A stretch of 64,000 nt of DNA, taken from assembly GCF_023343835.1 (NCBI RefSeq), contig NC_064436.1:53357883-53421882 (forward strand). The letters are read 5' to 3'. The notes under the pieces were generated by a model. It was not told where the DNA came from, searched no databases, and saw nothing but the letters and a program-made list of their open reading frames with translations. This DNA is from Lagopus muta (Eukaryota > Chordata > Aves > Galliformes > Phasianidae). The position numbers and the translations under genes were made by a program. This document shows positions 13,101 through 28,100 of this stretch, one piece after another; positions within the stretch are counted from its first letter, which is position 1, and each line of letters begins with the position of its first letter.

Positions 13101-16100
13101 ATCCTTTCATCTCAGCAGTCAAAATAACTTGACATTAAATTGAATTATTGTACTGCTTTATTCAGACTTAGAACAGATTTAGTGTTCTGATATGCAAGGA
13201 ACGACTTTACTGGATGTACAAAGAACTGAATTCTGTACAAGAACAAAAAGGATTCATAATGGATGCAATACAGTGCTCATATCACATGTTTACCAGTTTC
13301 AATGCAGTTTTGTTTATTCATAATGAATCAAAGAACTGTTTGGATTATGATGCAAAGCTGTAGTCCTTTTCAGTAGACTCCTGTGAAATGTAAAATATAT
13401 CCTCAGTCACAGTGACAACAGTGTTACTAGGTTCTCAGCTTTTTGAACAGGAGAGATCTGAGTGGGAATCTAAGGCTTCTGATCCTTAGCCTAGTAGCTG
13501 TACTGATGTTACATGCTGCTACATAATGCCCTATTACAAACTTCGCACCTCACTCGCTTATTATGTTTTTAAACCTAGAAAGTTACACTCAGTAAAAGCT
13601 GCATTAAGTAAAGTGTTACTGATTTCTTTGTGCTAGACTTCTCAGTATGAAGATTTCCAACCTGTTAACTCAAAAGTGTACAAAAAATAATAATAATAAT
13701 AATAATAAAGGTATGAAATAATTTTAAGAAAAAAAAAATTCTAAGCACTGTTTGAATGTGAGTGCAGTGGATGAATAGGGTAACAAAAGAAAGGGGGGAA
13801 AAAGAGTATTTAACAGGTTTTTAGTAACTGCATGCCATCTGTTTGGTGCAATGAATGAGACAGATGTCCCACAGGAAAACCTGAATCACACAGTCACAAG
13901 GTCATATGATTTTATACACACACACACACATACACGCACACAGCAAACTGGACTGACTGTACAGACTACTATGTGATAGTAGTAGATAGGCTTTTGAAGG
14001 CTTGACTTTTCAACCTCAAAAATGCTTTTTAAACAGTTTCTCTAAAACATACAGATACAAATGAAAACTAATAAACAATTCATTGCTAGGCAGTGTTTTT
14101 AAAAACATCTAAATAACTACACAGAACTTACAGTTGCCAATTATACTGCTAGATTGCCAGTATTATCCCTGAGTTGGCTGTGTACTGGCTTTATACAGAG
14201 GCTGAGCTTTATTGAATACTTTTTTCCAAATAACAATATTTGATGCTAGCACACACAATGCCTATCATACCAAACACTTGTAACCTTTAGATTAAAAGAA
14301 GGAAATCATGATTCTTTTGAGTTATAGATGCACATATCTATAAATGTAATAGATCCTAAACTGCAGGTCAAAAATATTACAGTAAGAAATCCTTGCAACC
14401 ACACAATTCAATTCTAGCAGAGAAAGAATACATATGAGGTAGAAGGGGAAAATGTATTAGATAAACCAATAAAGCCTAAAAAAAACACAGCAGACTGAAA
14501 AAACAGCCCCAAGCATCTGAAAACTGCTTTGCTATATTTTGCAAAAAAATGAAGGTGTATATGGAAGAATTCTCAGGTTGTTAATACTCTGGCAATAGTT
14601 ACATCAACACTTCTGTGAAACACTAACAAAGCATCAAGTCAACAATGGGCATTCAGCTTATAACACAGCTACAGTAACTCATGTGCTACCCCACCAGTCT
14701 ACAAGCAGTTACTAAGTTTCTCTGTCAGAAAGCCTATTCCTTTAATGCGTTTCACACTCAAAATCCACAAAGCAATTGTAACTTACAGCACAGGACAACC
14801 AACGCTATGCTACATCATGCAGAAATAGTCTTAGAAAATGTCATCTTAGCATACTATACAAGCATTTGTAAACTCAGTGTTTTAGTAGATATTCTCCAAT
14901 ATAGTGTATCTTTCTACATTTACAATCATTTCTGTTCTATGTGGAAGGATGTGGGGGATTTTTTTTTTTCTCTCTTTTCCAGTTCCTAATTTCAACAATT
15001 TGAAGCTGTTGACAAACTTGCAGTTCTACATCATTTCATCCGTCCTCACTTACCATTTTTTCCTGAGGTTTCTCATTCTCCAGCCACTTGACATCACCTC
15101 AGCTGCACCACAAAGCACTGTCTCACAGTAATTCCCTACGTATGGCTAAATAAGATCATTCTTAAGGCTCTGAACCATGTAGAATATCTCCTGAAGGGGA
15201 ATGTGAAAATACAGCTTGTTCCCCTTTAAAAAGAAAAGTGACTGTTGAGCTGTACACATCAATTTCAGGAACTAGATTTTGATAAATCTATTTCCATACT
15301 AGCTCATGCTTTACATGAACATAATGTGAAATATTCTATCTTTTTATTATTATTATTTTATTGACTTTCAGTCATCAAAACATTTTACTTTTATTATTAT
15401 TATTATTATTATTCAACTATTTCACTTTCTACATTAAGATAAAGATGCTCTGAGAGCACATAGGACTATAGCAGGATATAAACAAATGCAGTCTAACCAA
15501 CAGCATTAATTTCACATGATAATACTCCTGCTCTCTTAAAGACTTCTAAACTTCAAGTTGATCTAATAATTTCACAGAACTAAAGTCTTGTGTTAAGCAT
15601 CTTGATTAATACTTATAATATTTTGTTACTGTTTCAACAGCTTCTTCTACAGAAGATTTAATCTTTCTTTATTTACTAGAAACAAAAGCCTGCTCAAGTT
15701 TTTCAAAAAAGAATAAGCTAAGGAATTCCAATTCCAGGCCAAATAATTTTAATAAAGACTTGTTTTTGCCCAAAAACTTGCTAAGTAAATTGTCAACAAA
15801 CAGGATGCAGGTTTATTTTTAAGGATAATATCTTATCAATGTACTCTGTACTTACCAGCTTCAGAGTTGTAAGAAAGTGACAACAGCTTCAAAGGACATG
15901 AAATACAGTAAAAATGCCACATTTGTGACTAAACTTACATCTCTGTATGTTATTTTAATTGAAATCAAAATATTGCATCAAAATAGTCACAATTCTGAAA
16001 TGACTTATATAAGGACTTAACTTCCTATGGTATGAATATACTAGATATACTGATCATCTTCTAATACTGCAACAGATTTCATTCTTGAGGACCTCAGTAA

Positions 16101-19100
16101 AACACAAAGTAATATGAAAAAATGCTGCTGTGCAAACAGGCATGAAAACAATCCACAAATATAAAGCCATTTACAAGATATGTATATGCAGACTATGACT
16201 GGTTCTAACAGCCAGGAAAAAGGCACATGCGTTTTCTTTCTATAAAACTTCAGAGAATTTCATCTTTATGAGACTTCTTTCTTGTCTCCTCTGAAAGAAA
16301 GTCAGCACCATTAAGGAAAAGCTCAGAAGCTAGGTAGATCAAATAATTAGTCTGTTCCATAGTATTTTGCTTATATACTTAGAGAAGAGCCTAAAAGTCT
16401 TTACCACAACACTGAGGTTTCTGAAAGGAATGTGTATCAGTTAGTGCGAAAACTCAGTAGAATATTTCATTATCTTTTTCAAGAACAGAAAAAATGTGTT
16501 TCCACACACACACACACCTTCACATTTTGCTCTTACTTTGTCCCTTACCTCTGGCTGATTAGAAATATTCAGAATGAGGGCCCATAGATCAGCTCGGAGT
16601 GCTGTTGGACATCCCTGACGAACATATTGTTGAGCTGCAGCACTATCTTGTTCTGCTAAAACTGTAAAAAATGAAGCAAGCAATAAACAACAGTAATTCA
16701 AGATTTCCAAAGTTTATCAGACTATCAAGTTCCTTATTTCTCAATTGCTATTTTATAAGTACTAAAAATCGAATGTATACCAAAAATAACAGAGTTCTGT
16801 AACATTTCTATGTATTTGAAATGGACATTAGTCTGGATTCAAAAATAAAAATAGAAAAAAAAATATTGTATTATAAAGAAATACATTTCATTGAAATTTA
16901 ATGCCTTCCTTTTTTCTGCTTATGTAACAACTTATCACAGTTTTCTGTGCAAGCAATCATTTGGAAATATTTGTTTTAGGTGATGTTTGTTATAAGAAAA
17001 GAATTCAAACATCTATTTGACAAATAAATCACATACATGCAAGTAATAAAGAATGCAAGAGAGTAAGGTTAATACTAGATAGCATTTGATAGTGTGAGTG
17101 CAGTTTAGCCCTATAAACATATAACATGAAGATTCAGGAACAGGGTGAACTGTCTAGTTTACCATGTTGTAAACATTAACTAAAGAGAAAATATCTAAAA
17201 TGCATGGTTTCCACAATTCAGTTTTGAAGTAGCTCTTTGGGAAAGAAAACAATCGACATTCTGTCATTAGCAGAGGAATAGCACTTAGATGTCTTTACTC
17301 AAGCCCAGTTGTAGCTTCTAGGCTGACACCAAGTGGAACAAGCGATCGTATATAGCCACAGAATACTCCAGTACAAGTGTTATCTTATATCAAATATGAG
17401 ATTGCTACTTACTCTGTTTTCTTACTGCCTCTATTTTGATGTTAACTATCTAGAGATGGGTTTGGGAGAATATTTCTGTGAGCTGATTGACTTTTGCAAA
17501 GTGCTTGAATATTTTAGAAAGTACTGTAAACCACAATGTAAATAAATTTCAAGATGGAAAATATTGATCTCATTGAGGCAATTATGATACTCAAATTGAT
17601 TTTGGATTTTTCAGCTTGATTAGTAGTGTGTGATTAAAATCTAAGTTGCGATAGATAGTAAGAACAAAAAACTTAACTGCCCACAGATCAATACTTTTCT
17701 GGTAATGAGACGCTTTCAAATCTGCATCCTCCAATTTTTCAGCAGTCTCAGAAATAACTTGCTATTCTAAATTTAACTGTATATTAAAATCACCATATCA
17801 GTCTTGTAATGGAAGGATGAAGTCAGATTCAAAAACCTACTGAATTGATTCCTCTCTTTTTTCCTCTCTTTTTAAGTACTGAATGGACTGGTCTGCCAAT
17901 TTTTTGTTTAACCTGTAGAGCTCTAACACAGATGTTGTGTGATCTCCTTTTCTTCCCCTAAAGAGCAAAATTGAAAGACATTCCTGCAGTTCCCACAAAA
18001 CTTCAGAAAAGACTTTGACTCATCACAGCGTCTATGAGTGTTTACCTTGCCATTTTTTACTGAGACACAAAGTATGAAAAAATAGCTTTTTCACATACAA
18101 GATGAGTTTTTCAATATAATTACGGAATTACAAATTAAAATACAATAATGGCAGCTCCTCACACTAAGTAATATTTCTCATAAGAGAAAATCAATGCATC
18201 TGTGACATGCAAGGTCATAAACAATATCCAATGGAGCATGGAGAAAGATTTCCCTTGAATGAACTTAAATATTCATGGTCAAGCCTTTAGCTTGCAGTTT
18301 TACAAGATTCTGTGTCTTTGCACAGATACAAAGCTAAGACAATCTGTGTAATAGAGCCTGCTCTACACAGACAAGAGATGAACATTAAAAATTACATTGT
18401 GTGGGGGTTTAAATCTCAGTAAGGCTTGAATAGAGATTTTTTAGGGGACAAAATAGAGAAGAACTGGGATTGTTTAGTTTGTAGAAGAGAAGGCTCAGGG
18501 AAGACTTTATAGCTCTTCAGCTACCTGAAAGGAGGGTGTGATGAGGAGGAGCTCAGCCTCTTCTCCTATATAACTAGTGATAGGACTAGAAGGAATGGTC
18601 TCAAGTTGGGCCAGGCTAAGTTCAGTTTGGATATTGGGAAATACTTCTTTGAAAGAGTGGTCAAGTGCTGGAATGGGCTGCCCAGAGAACTGGTGGAGTC
18701 ACTGTCTCTGGAGGTGTTCAAGGAACATTTAGATGTTGTACTAAGGGACGCAGTTTAGTGGGAAATATTGGTGGCAGGTGGACAGCTTGACTAGATGATT
18801 TTTGAGGTTTTTTCAACCTTGGTGATTCTATGATTCTATGAAGAGGGAGATGAACTGTACCCTAATAAGTTGCACTGGAACAGAGAACAGACAATGGACA
18901 AAATAAGAACCACAATAAGAGAGGAAAAACAGAAAGCTCATTGATTGGTCAGTGAAACAACAAAAGGGAGTGAAGGAGTTTTGGAATTGCATCAACCCCC
19001 TTTTTTGTTTGATAAAGTTTAAAAGGAATCACAAGGTACAGTAACTAATGGGTATTGCTGGATTTCAAACATTGTATGTATGCTTATAAAATCAAATCTG

Positions 19101-22100
19101 AACTAAGAAATGTTTATTCTTTTCCAGATCATTTCTCATCCTTCAAGGAAAATCCTGAACATTTTCAGAAAAAGAGGTGTATACATGGTGGTTAAGTACT
19201 GCAATATTTAACAAGTTCTGCAGTTGCAAATAAACATTAAAACGTTCTTTTCTGATGCAGACGTAAAACCCATTACACTAATGAGAACTGTGTATGCACG
19301 GAAAGGAGTCCAGAACCTTTCGATTTTAAAATGAAATTCAGCAGTGACCTAACTTATCACCAAAAAGCTGCTGTCTATGCTTCCTATTTGATTTTAATGA
19401 AATATCTGTGGAACTGTTTATCTGATAGCTACTGGTAGTCTGCGATGCTTCCTTTTCCATCCTTGTTTAAATTACAATGTTATTATTGACTATGTTTTGT
19501 TCTAGTCTGCCTAAGTTGTTAAAATTCTAAAGGCGTATGAGATATAAAATTACTGGATGTATTTGTTACTAATCAGTTTTTTTGTTTATTTTACAGATGG
19601 AAATAGAAGCCTACCTACCTTTTTGTCCAACACGTACATGCTCATTTTCAAAGAACTCTAGAAAATTAAGAAATAAAGACGAATTGCAAATATTAGACAA
19701 GAAAATAAAAAAAATGAGTACACTATTCTGTATTTTTCTACATATCTCTAGCAATAAGAAATAAGCTGAATGTGAAGGCACTAAAATTAAATTGCATCAG
19801 CATCAATGTTCTTTTTCAAGGAATAATACTAAACAACTTCTGGTCAGAGAGACAAAAATACAAAAGCTGCACTGTGCTACAGGAACTAAGACTTTTAATT
19901 AGGTAAATTTCCATTTTAAAAGAAAAATAACTTTATAATATAGTATTTTTCATTTTTGTGTAAAACACCGTTTTAAGGCTTGGTTCTACTGGAATAACTG
20001 AAGACAAGAAAAAATAATAGAAGCCATTTATATGTACATATATTAACAGTGTCACACTACAGGGTTGACAAGATTTTTCTGTATTTTCTGTATTTTTGGA
20101 AACAGGCAGTTTTCTTCTCCAGTGTTCAAATTCTTAAAATAAACTTACTATCAAGTGAAGCTGACTATTTTACATCTCTTTAAATCTGACCTAGCAGTAT
20201 TTGAAATGCTATTATTTAAAGAAAATTACTACAAACCAAACAAACATTTATGGTTTCTTGTGAAAGAAATACACAGATTATTTGATATTTGCACAGTATT
20301 CTATGCATTAGTGTTCTAATTAAATGAGTGAAGCACAGCATTAGCTAACCAGGAGGCACTTGTGCTGAATCATCAATACCCAGTTGTCCTATGTTTAAGT
20401 CTAGTTCACTGAAGTCTTCTTTCTGAAAAGAAACAAAACCATAAAAAGGAAATTAACAGCGTTTAATTCCCTAAATCACAAGAATTCTTCTCAAAGTCTC
20501 AATGCAAATATTTTGTCCACAAAATATATTCCTTTTAAATGCATATTTATGACATAAGAGCTCAGGTCATTAAAAGGAGAAGAATTGCTCATCAATCCTT
20601 ACTCTAATTTCAGTTTTCAAGATGCCTATGAGCTATGCCAGGATGTAATAAAGTGGAACATGAAATATTAGGTTAATGATCTCTAATTCCGAGCTATTTC
20701 TCAACCCAGATGCAAGTTTGTCTATTGGCACAAAATGCTGACAAACCTTATGAGTGGGGTGTTAAGAATAGCTCTCCTATCGTCCAGCGATAAGACTTAC
20801 ATTCAAATTCCTTTCATTTACAGTCTGAAATTATAACAGGATTGAAAATTAATTTAAGAAAATCAGAAATTGATTGCCAGGTTAACTGATCTTGTGCAGC
20901 TCAAATAAAACAGAGACTAAGATAAATTGAATAGTCAGAAGTTTTTTGGGTTTTTTTTTTTTTCATAAAAAAAAAGTGTCATGGTTTTGTGATTCTTGGT
21001 TTTCAGTATTCCACATCATAACATCATGTGGGGCACTGGGAGTTTAACTGTCAATGCTCAAGTCCTGGGTACCTGCCCTGAAGAGAAGAAGAACTACATT
21101 CCCCAGGGGACTTTGCGCTCAGGGAGAGGAGATTTAACTCCTGGCAAGGTCACCTGATGCTTTCTTTTTCGTCTGCCTTCATCGTGGGCGCTGCTCCTGT
21201 CTCCCTGCTGCTCAACTGGACTGTGCATCTCACCTCAGCTTTATGGTGAGGCCTATCCACCTTTCAGACATTCTCTCATTATATTTGATTTATTAGCTTC
21301 AATTCTAATTATATTGTATTATGGTGTGTTATCTTGCATTCCGATACCATATTTAGTAAATTAGTTTGTTTCTCCTCAGATCGGTGCCGCTGTTTTCAAT
21401 TATTTTGGGGTCCCCTGTTTCCCCTTTTTCCGGAGGCGCGGATCCACAGATCCCTCCGCCCCGCTGGTCACAGAACCGAGCCAAACCAGCCCATAAACCG
21501 TTGACAAAAAGTGAAGAAAACATGCATGAGCACATATATCCAATCAACAGCTGCGTGGCACACAATGAAAATTTCCCAACTGACTGACAAGTTAGCATTT
21601 ACATTTTCTTTGTCATTAAGAATGTCTTATCATAAAATTTTTCTACGTTGTATTTTAACTAGCAATCCACTTTGTGTTCATACCGATTTTCATTTACAAA
21701 AGGAGAAACTTACCTCAATTTTAATATACTGTATTGTTGTATAGATTCTCATTCATCACTAAGGCAAAATTATTTTTATAGAAACTTACTGTTAAGAAAG
21801 AATATACTTACCAATTCTGGAATATCTTTAACTTTTAGAGGAACTTGAATTAGCCCCAGATGATTTCTGAAACTAGGCTGTTCTCCATTTTCATAATTTG
21901 GGTTTCGAAGATTCATCAGGACCTTAAAAACGACAGCTCCATCATTCCTTGCACATACTTGGAAATTTACATTCAGAACTGTTCCCAAAATCAACACTGC
22001 AAACTGTACCTTTGGCATACAACCATTTCCCACAACTCCTACATGTACAGGCCCAAATTATCAAACTCTACATTTTCAAAACAAAAGAAGAAGCCAACTT

Positions 22101-25100
22101 TTTCAGGGAACAAACATACTCCACTTTGAAAAGTAAGCTCAACTTAATACATAAAAAAATCAGAAAGCATTTTCCATAAATGAGACTAAGAGCTGGCTAC
22201 ATACAAATGTCTTCACTAAAATTAGCTTCCTTTGCAAAGCTATTTGAATCTTTCTGATGGCTACAGTATCCAGGATATTCTATAGCACTACTGCTTTTCT
22301 GAAAGAATCTTTGTTCGTGCTTTTACACTGGCAATCCTACATAGTGTTGAATCAAAACGAGGTACAATTTGCTACTACAATATTTTCTTACTAAATAACA
22401 AAACCTCCAAATACTTTCTTCCATGTAAGTTATTTTATTTTATTTTTACAAAATCAAAAATCTGAAGTAAGGATAAAATTTAAAAGAGAAGAACTTAATG
22501 TCAAGGTAAATAGCTGGAATATAGAAAAGAATTTAATCTGACATATACTATTATTATATATGTTTTAATATTATAATGTTAAGCTGGCAAAGATTCCTTC
22601 AAAGGTAAATTTCCAGCTTTTATGAAATTCTGCAACATTCTATTTCTACAATTCTCAGTCTTAAATATTCTAATACCATGGAAACTCACCATCAGTCTGG
22701 TAAATTAAAAGATTAATGAAACAAACTGAGAATTCTGGAAAGAAAAAACAGTCTTAGGGAAAAAAAAAAAAAAGTGACCTAGAAAGTCACTACATAAGTC
22801 TAAAATGAAAATGGATTTGTTTGCAGATTCAAGATTAAATGCACAGTGTGACTGTTAGTGCAGTGATGGAAAACAGAATAAATTAAAATTTGTTTAATCA
22901 AATTTTGTCATGAGTAACTTGAAAAGAGGAGCCCTTAAGAAAAGTAATAAAGTGAATATCAAGTTAATTGTAGGATTCAGAAATGTATTTACAATTGATA
23001 AGCATGAAACAATTGACACTTAACAATCAGTCTTCTCTACACTACAAAAGACATTCCACTAAACTTATAATGAATCATTTCAAACATTAAAATACATTAA
23101 CCTCTGACTGATCTAGACCCTGACTGATCTAGATTGATGCAATTAAATGAGAAGATCATCTCAACTCTAAAAATCTACTCTGTCATGTTCTTGATGATGT
23201 GGTTCCTGTACAACTGGCAGGATATACAACTGCGGATTTTGTAGATTTCATTTTCCATCTTATTTTAATCCCAAACCTCCTACTGTGTTGTTATTAAGTA
23301 CTGTTGACGACAGCAAATTTATTGTTCTATATTAAAATATAGCTGATAAAGTAAGTTCTATTTTATATACACATTCTACACTTGAACCATGCAAAATGAT
23401 GGGTAGTACCAACATTTCTGATTTTTAAGTCTTGACAATCATGTAATCTCTTCTTTGTAATGATTTTGTTTAATTACAGACCAAAACCTGCCAACACCAA
23501 ACACTTCTATTTAATGTTTGATTTTTCACAATCCTATATGACCTAAAATTTCAAACACCAATTAGTCAAGCTTCACATATTGCAATTTAATATTTATAAT
23601 TAATTATGAAATAAGTTGGGAAATTGCTTTCAGAGGAAAAGTTAGCTTAAATCAGGTTATTCTTTGGAGAAACAGAAGGTCACAAATATAATTTAAAACT
23701 ACAGCTAACAAAAAAAAAAAGAGAACAGCACTTTGTTTTGTAAACAATACCTGGAATCATAAAATGTGTCCATTTTCACTTGTTGTAAATGCCAATTTGT
23801 CTGAAATACCAGTGCAAGCATATTAGAAATGTATTAATCACTACTGAATCATCATTTTTGCAGTTCAACTGTCTGCCTTGTCCAGTTATCTGACAAATGC
23901 ATGAACTCCTGCTGCAGATGTACCCACATGGCCAACTTATCTCAGAACAAGAATGAGACTTCACAAGAGAATCTCTGGACCTTTTCCAACTACTGTGCTT
24001 GGTTAACATCACAACCAAGATGTACCTTTAGCACATTTGATGCATTCTGGTCATAGACTGGCAGGCAGTCGAAGTAATCAGACTGGAATTTAGCTAAAGT
24101 AAGACCCCTAAAAATCCACACTGTGAATGCTGCACCAACTCTTCTGCACTACAAACGCACTTCTACTGCACTGCAACCTGTTAATATCAACACAGCTCAT
24201 TCTTTTTTAGAGACTATTGTTCACCATTGACCTTTCTATTGCTGCTGAACTAGAACTGCAGCAGTTAAAAGATTTAAGAATATCTCCACCACTTCTACAA
24301 GTGCTGAATAACATAAGAAGTTACCTTAACAGTCCAATATTCTAATCTACTTTAGAATTCTTAAAGCCCCACTTTAAGAGAATACAATAAGAGAATACAA
24401 AGTGCATGCACATACGTGACAAGCATTTTCACTTTTTTAGTCTTATCCATAGAGTAAGACTATATGGATATTACTTATTATTATATTAAACTTACTAAGA
24501 GTAAGTTTGTATAGAGTAACAAACAAGAGTCCACGTGCCTTTAGAGCCACTCTCACAAAATACGTTAACCTTAATTAATAGTCAAATCAGACACTGTCTT
24601 AAAAAGTCCTGAAGAAAGTGCAAAGGCTAATCTGATTGAGGGAAGGACCTTGTAGGAGACAGAGGCTTGTAAATGCTATTCACAAGTGCAAGGGATTTGT
24701 GTGGGTTGGCCTCAAGACTGTTCTGGGACACTGGTAATAGTAGCACTTAGTCTCAATGTAAATATGTACATGGACATCCACTCAGAAAATAAAAATCTAA
24801 GGTTCTGCAAATACTGTTTATGAACTTTCTATTGTTTCACTCCATGGACAATCATCTCTATCATACCAATTGGGCTCTTTTAGAATAATAGCAAGTTGTA
24901 CTGCTTACTTGTCTCTTTGAGACTTAAAAAACACTTTTTCCACCTCACATTAAAAAAACTGTAATGGATGCAATTCAATTGCTGAGTTGTTTCATGAATT
25001 CTTACCTCAAGAAAATCTTTAGGTGCATAAACAGGCCTGAAGAGACTTAGATCTGAAATAAGATTTCAATTATGGTACCTTAAAACTAAAAGAGATGAAA

Positions 25101-28100
25101 TACACATGCAATTTTCTTATACATGTAACACAGTGTAGCAATTTCAATAATGTCATACAACTAAGATTAAAATAACATCATCATCATCCCAAATATCATG
25201 CTTAGAACTATTACACATTCTCCAAGATTGTGCTATCAGTCAGTGCCTTGGCTTTCTAAATCCCAAGTATTTAATTGAACATTAGTCCTAGAAAACTTTT
25301 TACTGCTTTCACATAAGCTTTTACACTGAGCCCCTTTCAGACATGAAAAGTGATATGATATTCTTAAAAGATTTTTTAAAACATTGTAGATTATAGAATG
25401 AAATTTGCTTTAGTAAAATAAAAAGTAGGACTAGTCATCAACAATCCATGAAATGTATTTGTTGTTGTGTAGGTAGTACTCCATGAGATACAAACCATTA
25501 CCTTTGCAAAATAATTTCTTCTGAGGAGCCTGGGTGTGAATGAACTTGGTTAGCCTTGCTCTCCCAAATGTTAACATGGCTATTCTGTGCAGGTGTTATC
25601 TTTTGTTAACAAAATGTCTGAGCTTAATTATCCATAGTTCTGAATATTTTCTTCTTCTTAGCCTGATTTTACACTAAAAAGAGACATGTATTTGCTGTAT
25701 GAATCTCTAAACCATTGGAATCAGGAGTATTATACCATAAACTTCCAGTGCTGACTCAAAATTAGCACAGTAACTCAAAACAAAATGACAATAAAATGAA
25801 TACTTACGCACAGTTAAACACTATAAATTAGAAAAAAAGACTGAAATCTGTTTACCTTGAAATGATTATATTAATTTCTAGTTGATAAATAATGTGTATT
25901 TGACTTATTAACGCACCAAAAATTAATGCATGTGAATTTAGTTGATCTTACCTGGTTCGTCAGTTCCCATTTCATTCCATTTATTAAGCAGCTCTTTCTG
26001 CTCACTTGCAGGCCTCTGAAAGTAACCAAGAAAGAAACTCTTCTTTTTTTAACAAAATGAGTAAAAGCATGCCTATTTCAAATATGTAAGTGAATATTAC
26101 ACTTTTAAAATCAGGCTGCACTAGCAACACAAAATTCCTCTGCTAAAAACTAATCCCAAGCTAACAACTGCAGAAAGTCCCAGGCTCCAGTTCAAGGAAA
26201 AAAAGGAAAGGTAGAAATTAAACAGTTTTATGGATTTACTAATGAATTTTAGGCTATTTGGTGGTCAGATTCATATTACTGAGCTAGAGCTGGAGCTTCT
26301 GGACTTTGTCCTCAAATTCCCATCTGTGGCACAGTCATGAAAAGCAAAACCAAGTGCATTTTTATCATTGATGATGAACCACATTGTAGAGAAAACCAAA
26401 GTACTATATATTGTATCAAAAATTTTATATATGGTAACAGGAAAATAAATAAAGAATGAAACATTCTAACATTATTATCCTGATCTGTGGTCTTTAAAAT
26501 TAAAGCTTATAAATAAATAATGAAAAAAAAATGCAGATTGTCAAAGAGAGCCAGTAATTCTGTGTCAGTATCTTTCTCTCCTAAGTACCAGTTGCAAGGG
26601 TGTCAAACCCTTTGATTTACCTGGGTCACACTGAGTTAAGAGGAATTGTCTTGGGCCTCATACAAAATATATAATATAGTTAAAGTATGTAATTATTTAA
26701 ACTTTATGTTTTTATGAAAATCGTGGGTTTTTTTTTTTAAAAAAAGGGGGAAGGAAACACATACAACCAGCAAGTTGGGCACATATGATCCAGCAAACAA
26801 AATACGTTCACGTTATCTATAGGCTGTGCAGCTGTATCTCATACAGCTGTGTCTGCACACAAAAACATTCTGTTAAAAGCAATAAAAACATTCTGTTAAA
26901 AGCAATGAACATAGCAATTAGCTCTCCCACATGTTGCTCCCTCAAGAGATTAATTTCTGCAACAGCAGAGGAAGATCCTCCTATAGACTGCCATCTTCTC
27001 AAGCTCAGCTCAAGCATACAGTCTGAAAATTATTCTGTATTAAAATATTTTGGAGAGCAGTCCTGCAGCTCTTGATAACCAAGTGTAAAATGAACACTAC
27101 AAAAAATGCAAGACCAGGCTTAATTTCAGGAAAAAATACGTCAGTTCGGCAACGGAAATTTCATAATACATTACCTTCTGTGCTAGTGGGATACTGAGTT
27201 CCGTGCACATACTATTTAGACTTTTTAGAATTCGCTTCTCCCAGCTTCCCTGAAACGCACAAAAAAATTAAATTACGTAAAATTCATTTTTTTCTCCAAT
27301 TTTGCCTTGCCTGAGAATAAGCAGCTTTCTAAACTCATATATAAAGAAATGATAACAAGAACCACTGACACTTGCAAAAGCATTAAGGGAAAGTTTACAC
27401 GGTTGTTTAAATAGAAACAACAGAGGAAACAGATTTCATCAACTACATCATCAGAAAGAACCAGAAAAATGAACTCCCCAAACTCCAGATGTCTAAAAAG
27501 CATACATTTCACAGTCACTGATTTATGACATAAGCCTAGTACTTCCTTATGCATCAACAGATGACAAATTCCACAAGTGCAAATGGACAGCTTAAAGAAC
27601 AATCAGATTTTTCTGATTATTGCATTAGATGTCAAGCTCACTTCTGTTGCCTGATCTGTGGATAATTCCCCTGGAATTAATGCCAACTAGTACTGACTTC
27701 CCAGTCAACTGGCTTTGGATTTTGCTTCCATGATTACAGCTGCACTGGTGGGTTTTATATTTAATTTCGTTTTCTGCAGATGATGATTCAAGCTTCAACC
27801 AAATGAATGTAAGGACTCCTGTTAATTTCATTTAGCTCTATTTATTATTTGTAATTAACTCTAGGCACAAATTTGACAACAGTTAGATACCATCTAACCA
27901 TTTAAGCTTTTTAAATTTCTGTCCAAAAATGGGCTGCAGTTTATTAGACAGGAAGCAAATAAAGGGAAGGGCAGAAGTTCAAATGTTCTTTTAAGGAAAA
28001 AAAATAATAATAATAAAAAATAAAAAAATAATTTAAAAAAAAGATTGTGTCTTGCCTATAATTGCTTTATTTTCGCTTCCATTTACAATATTTTATGACA

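Larger units (their letters stand above)
8131..16548 (-). other. TBC1D19 intron 11 (8.4 kb)
   Basis: Longest intron in the window. AT-rich, with microsatellites at 13.7, 13.9 and 15.3 kb and no recognisable transposon or gene. The open frames in it look like chance. Confidence 0.85.
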
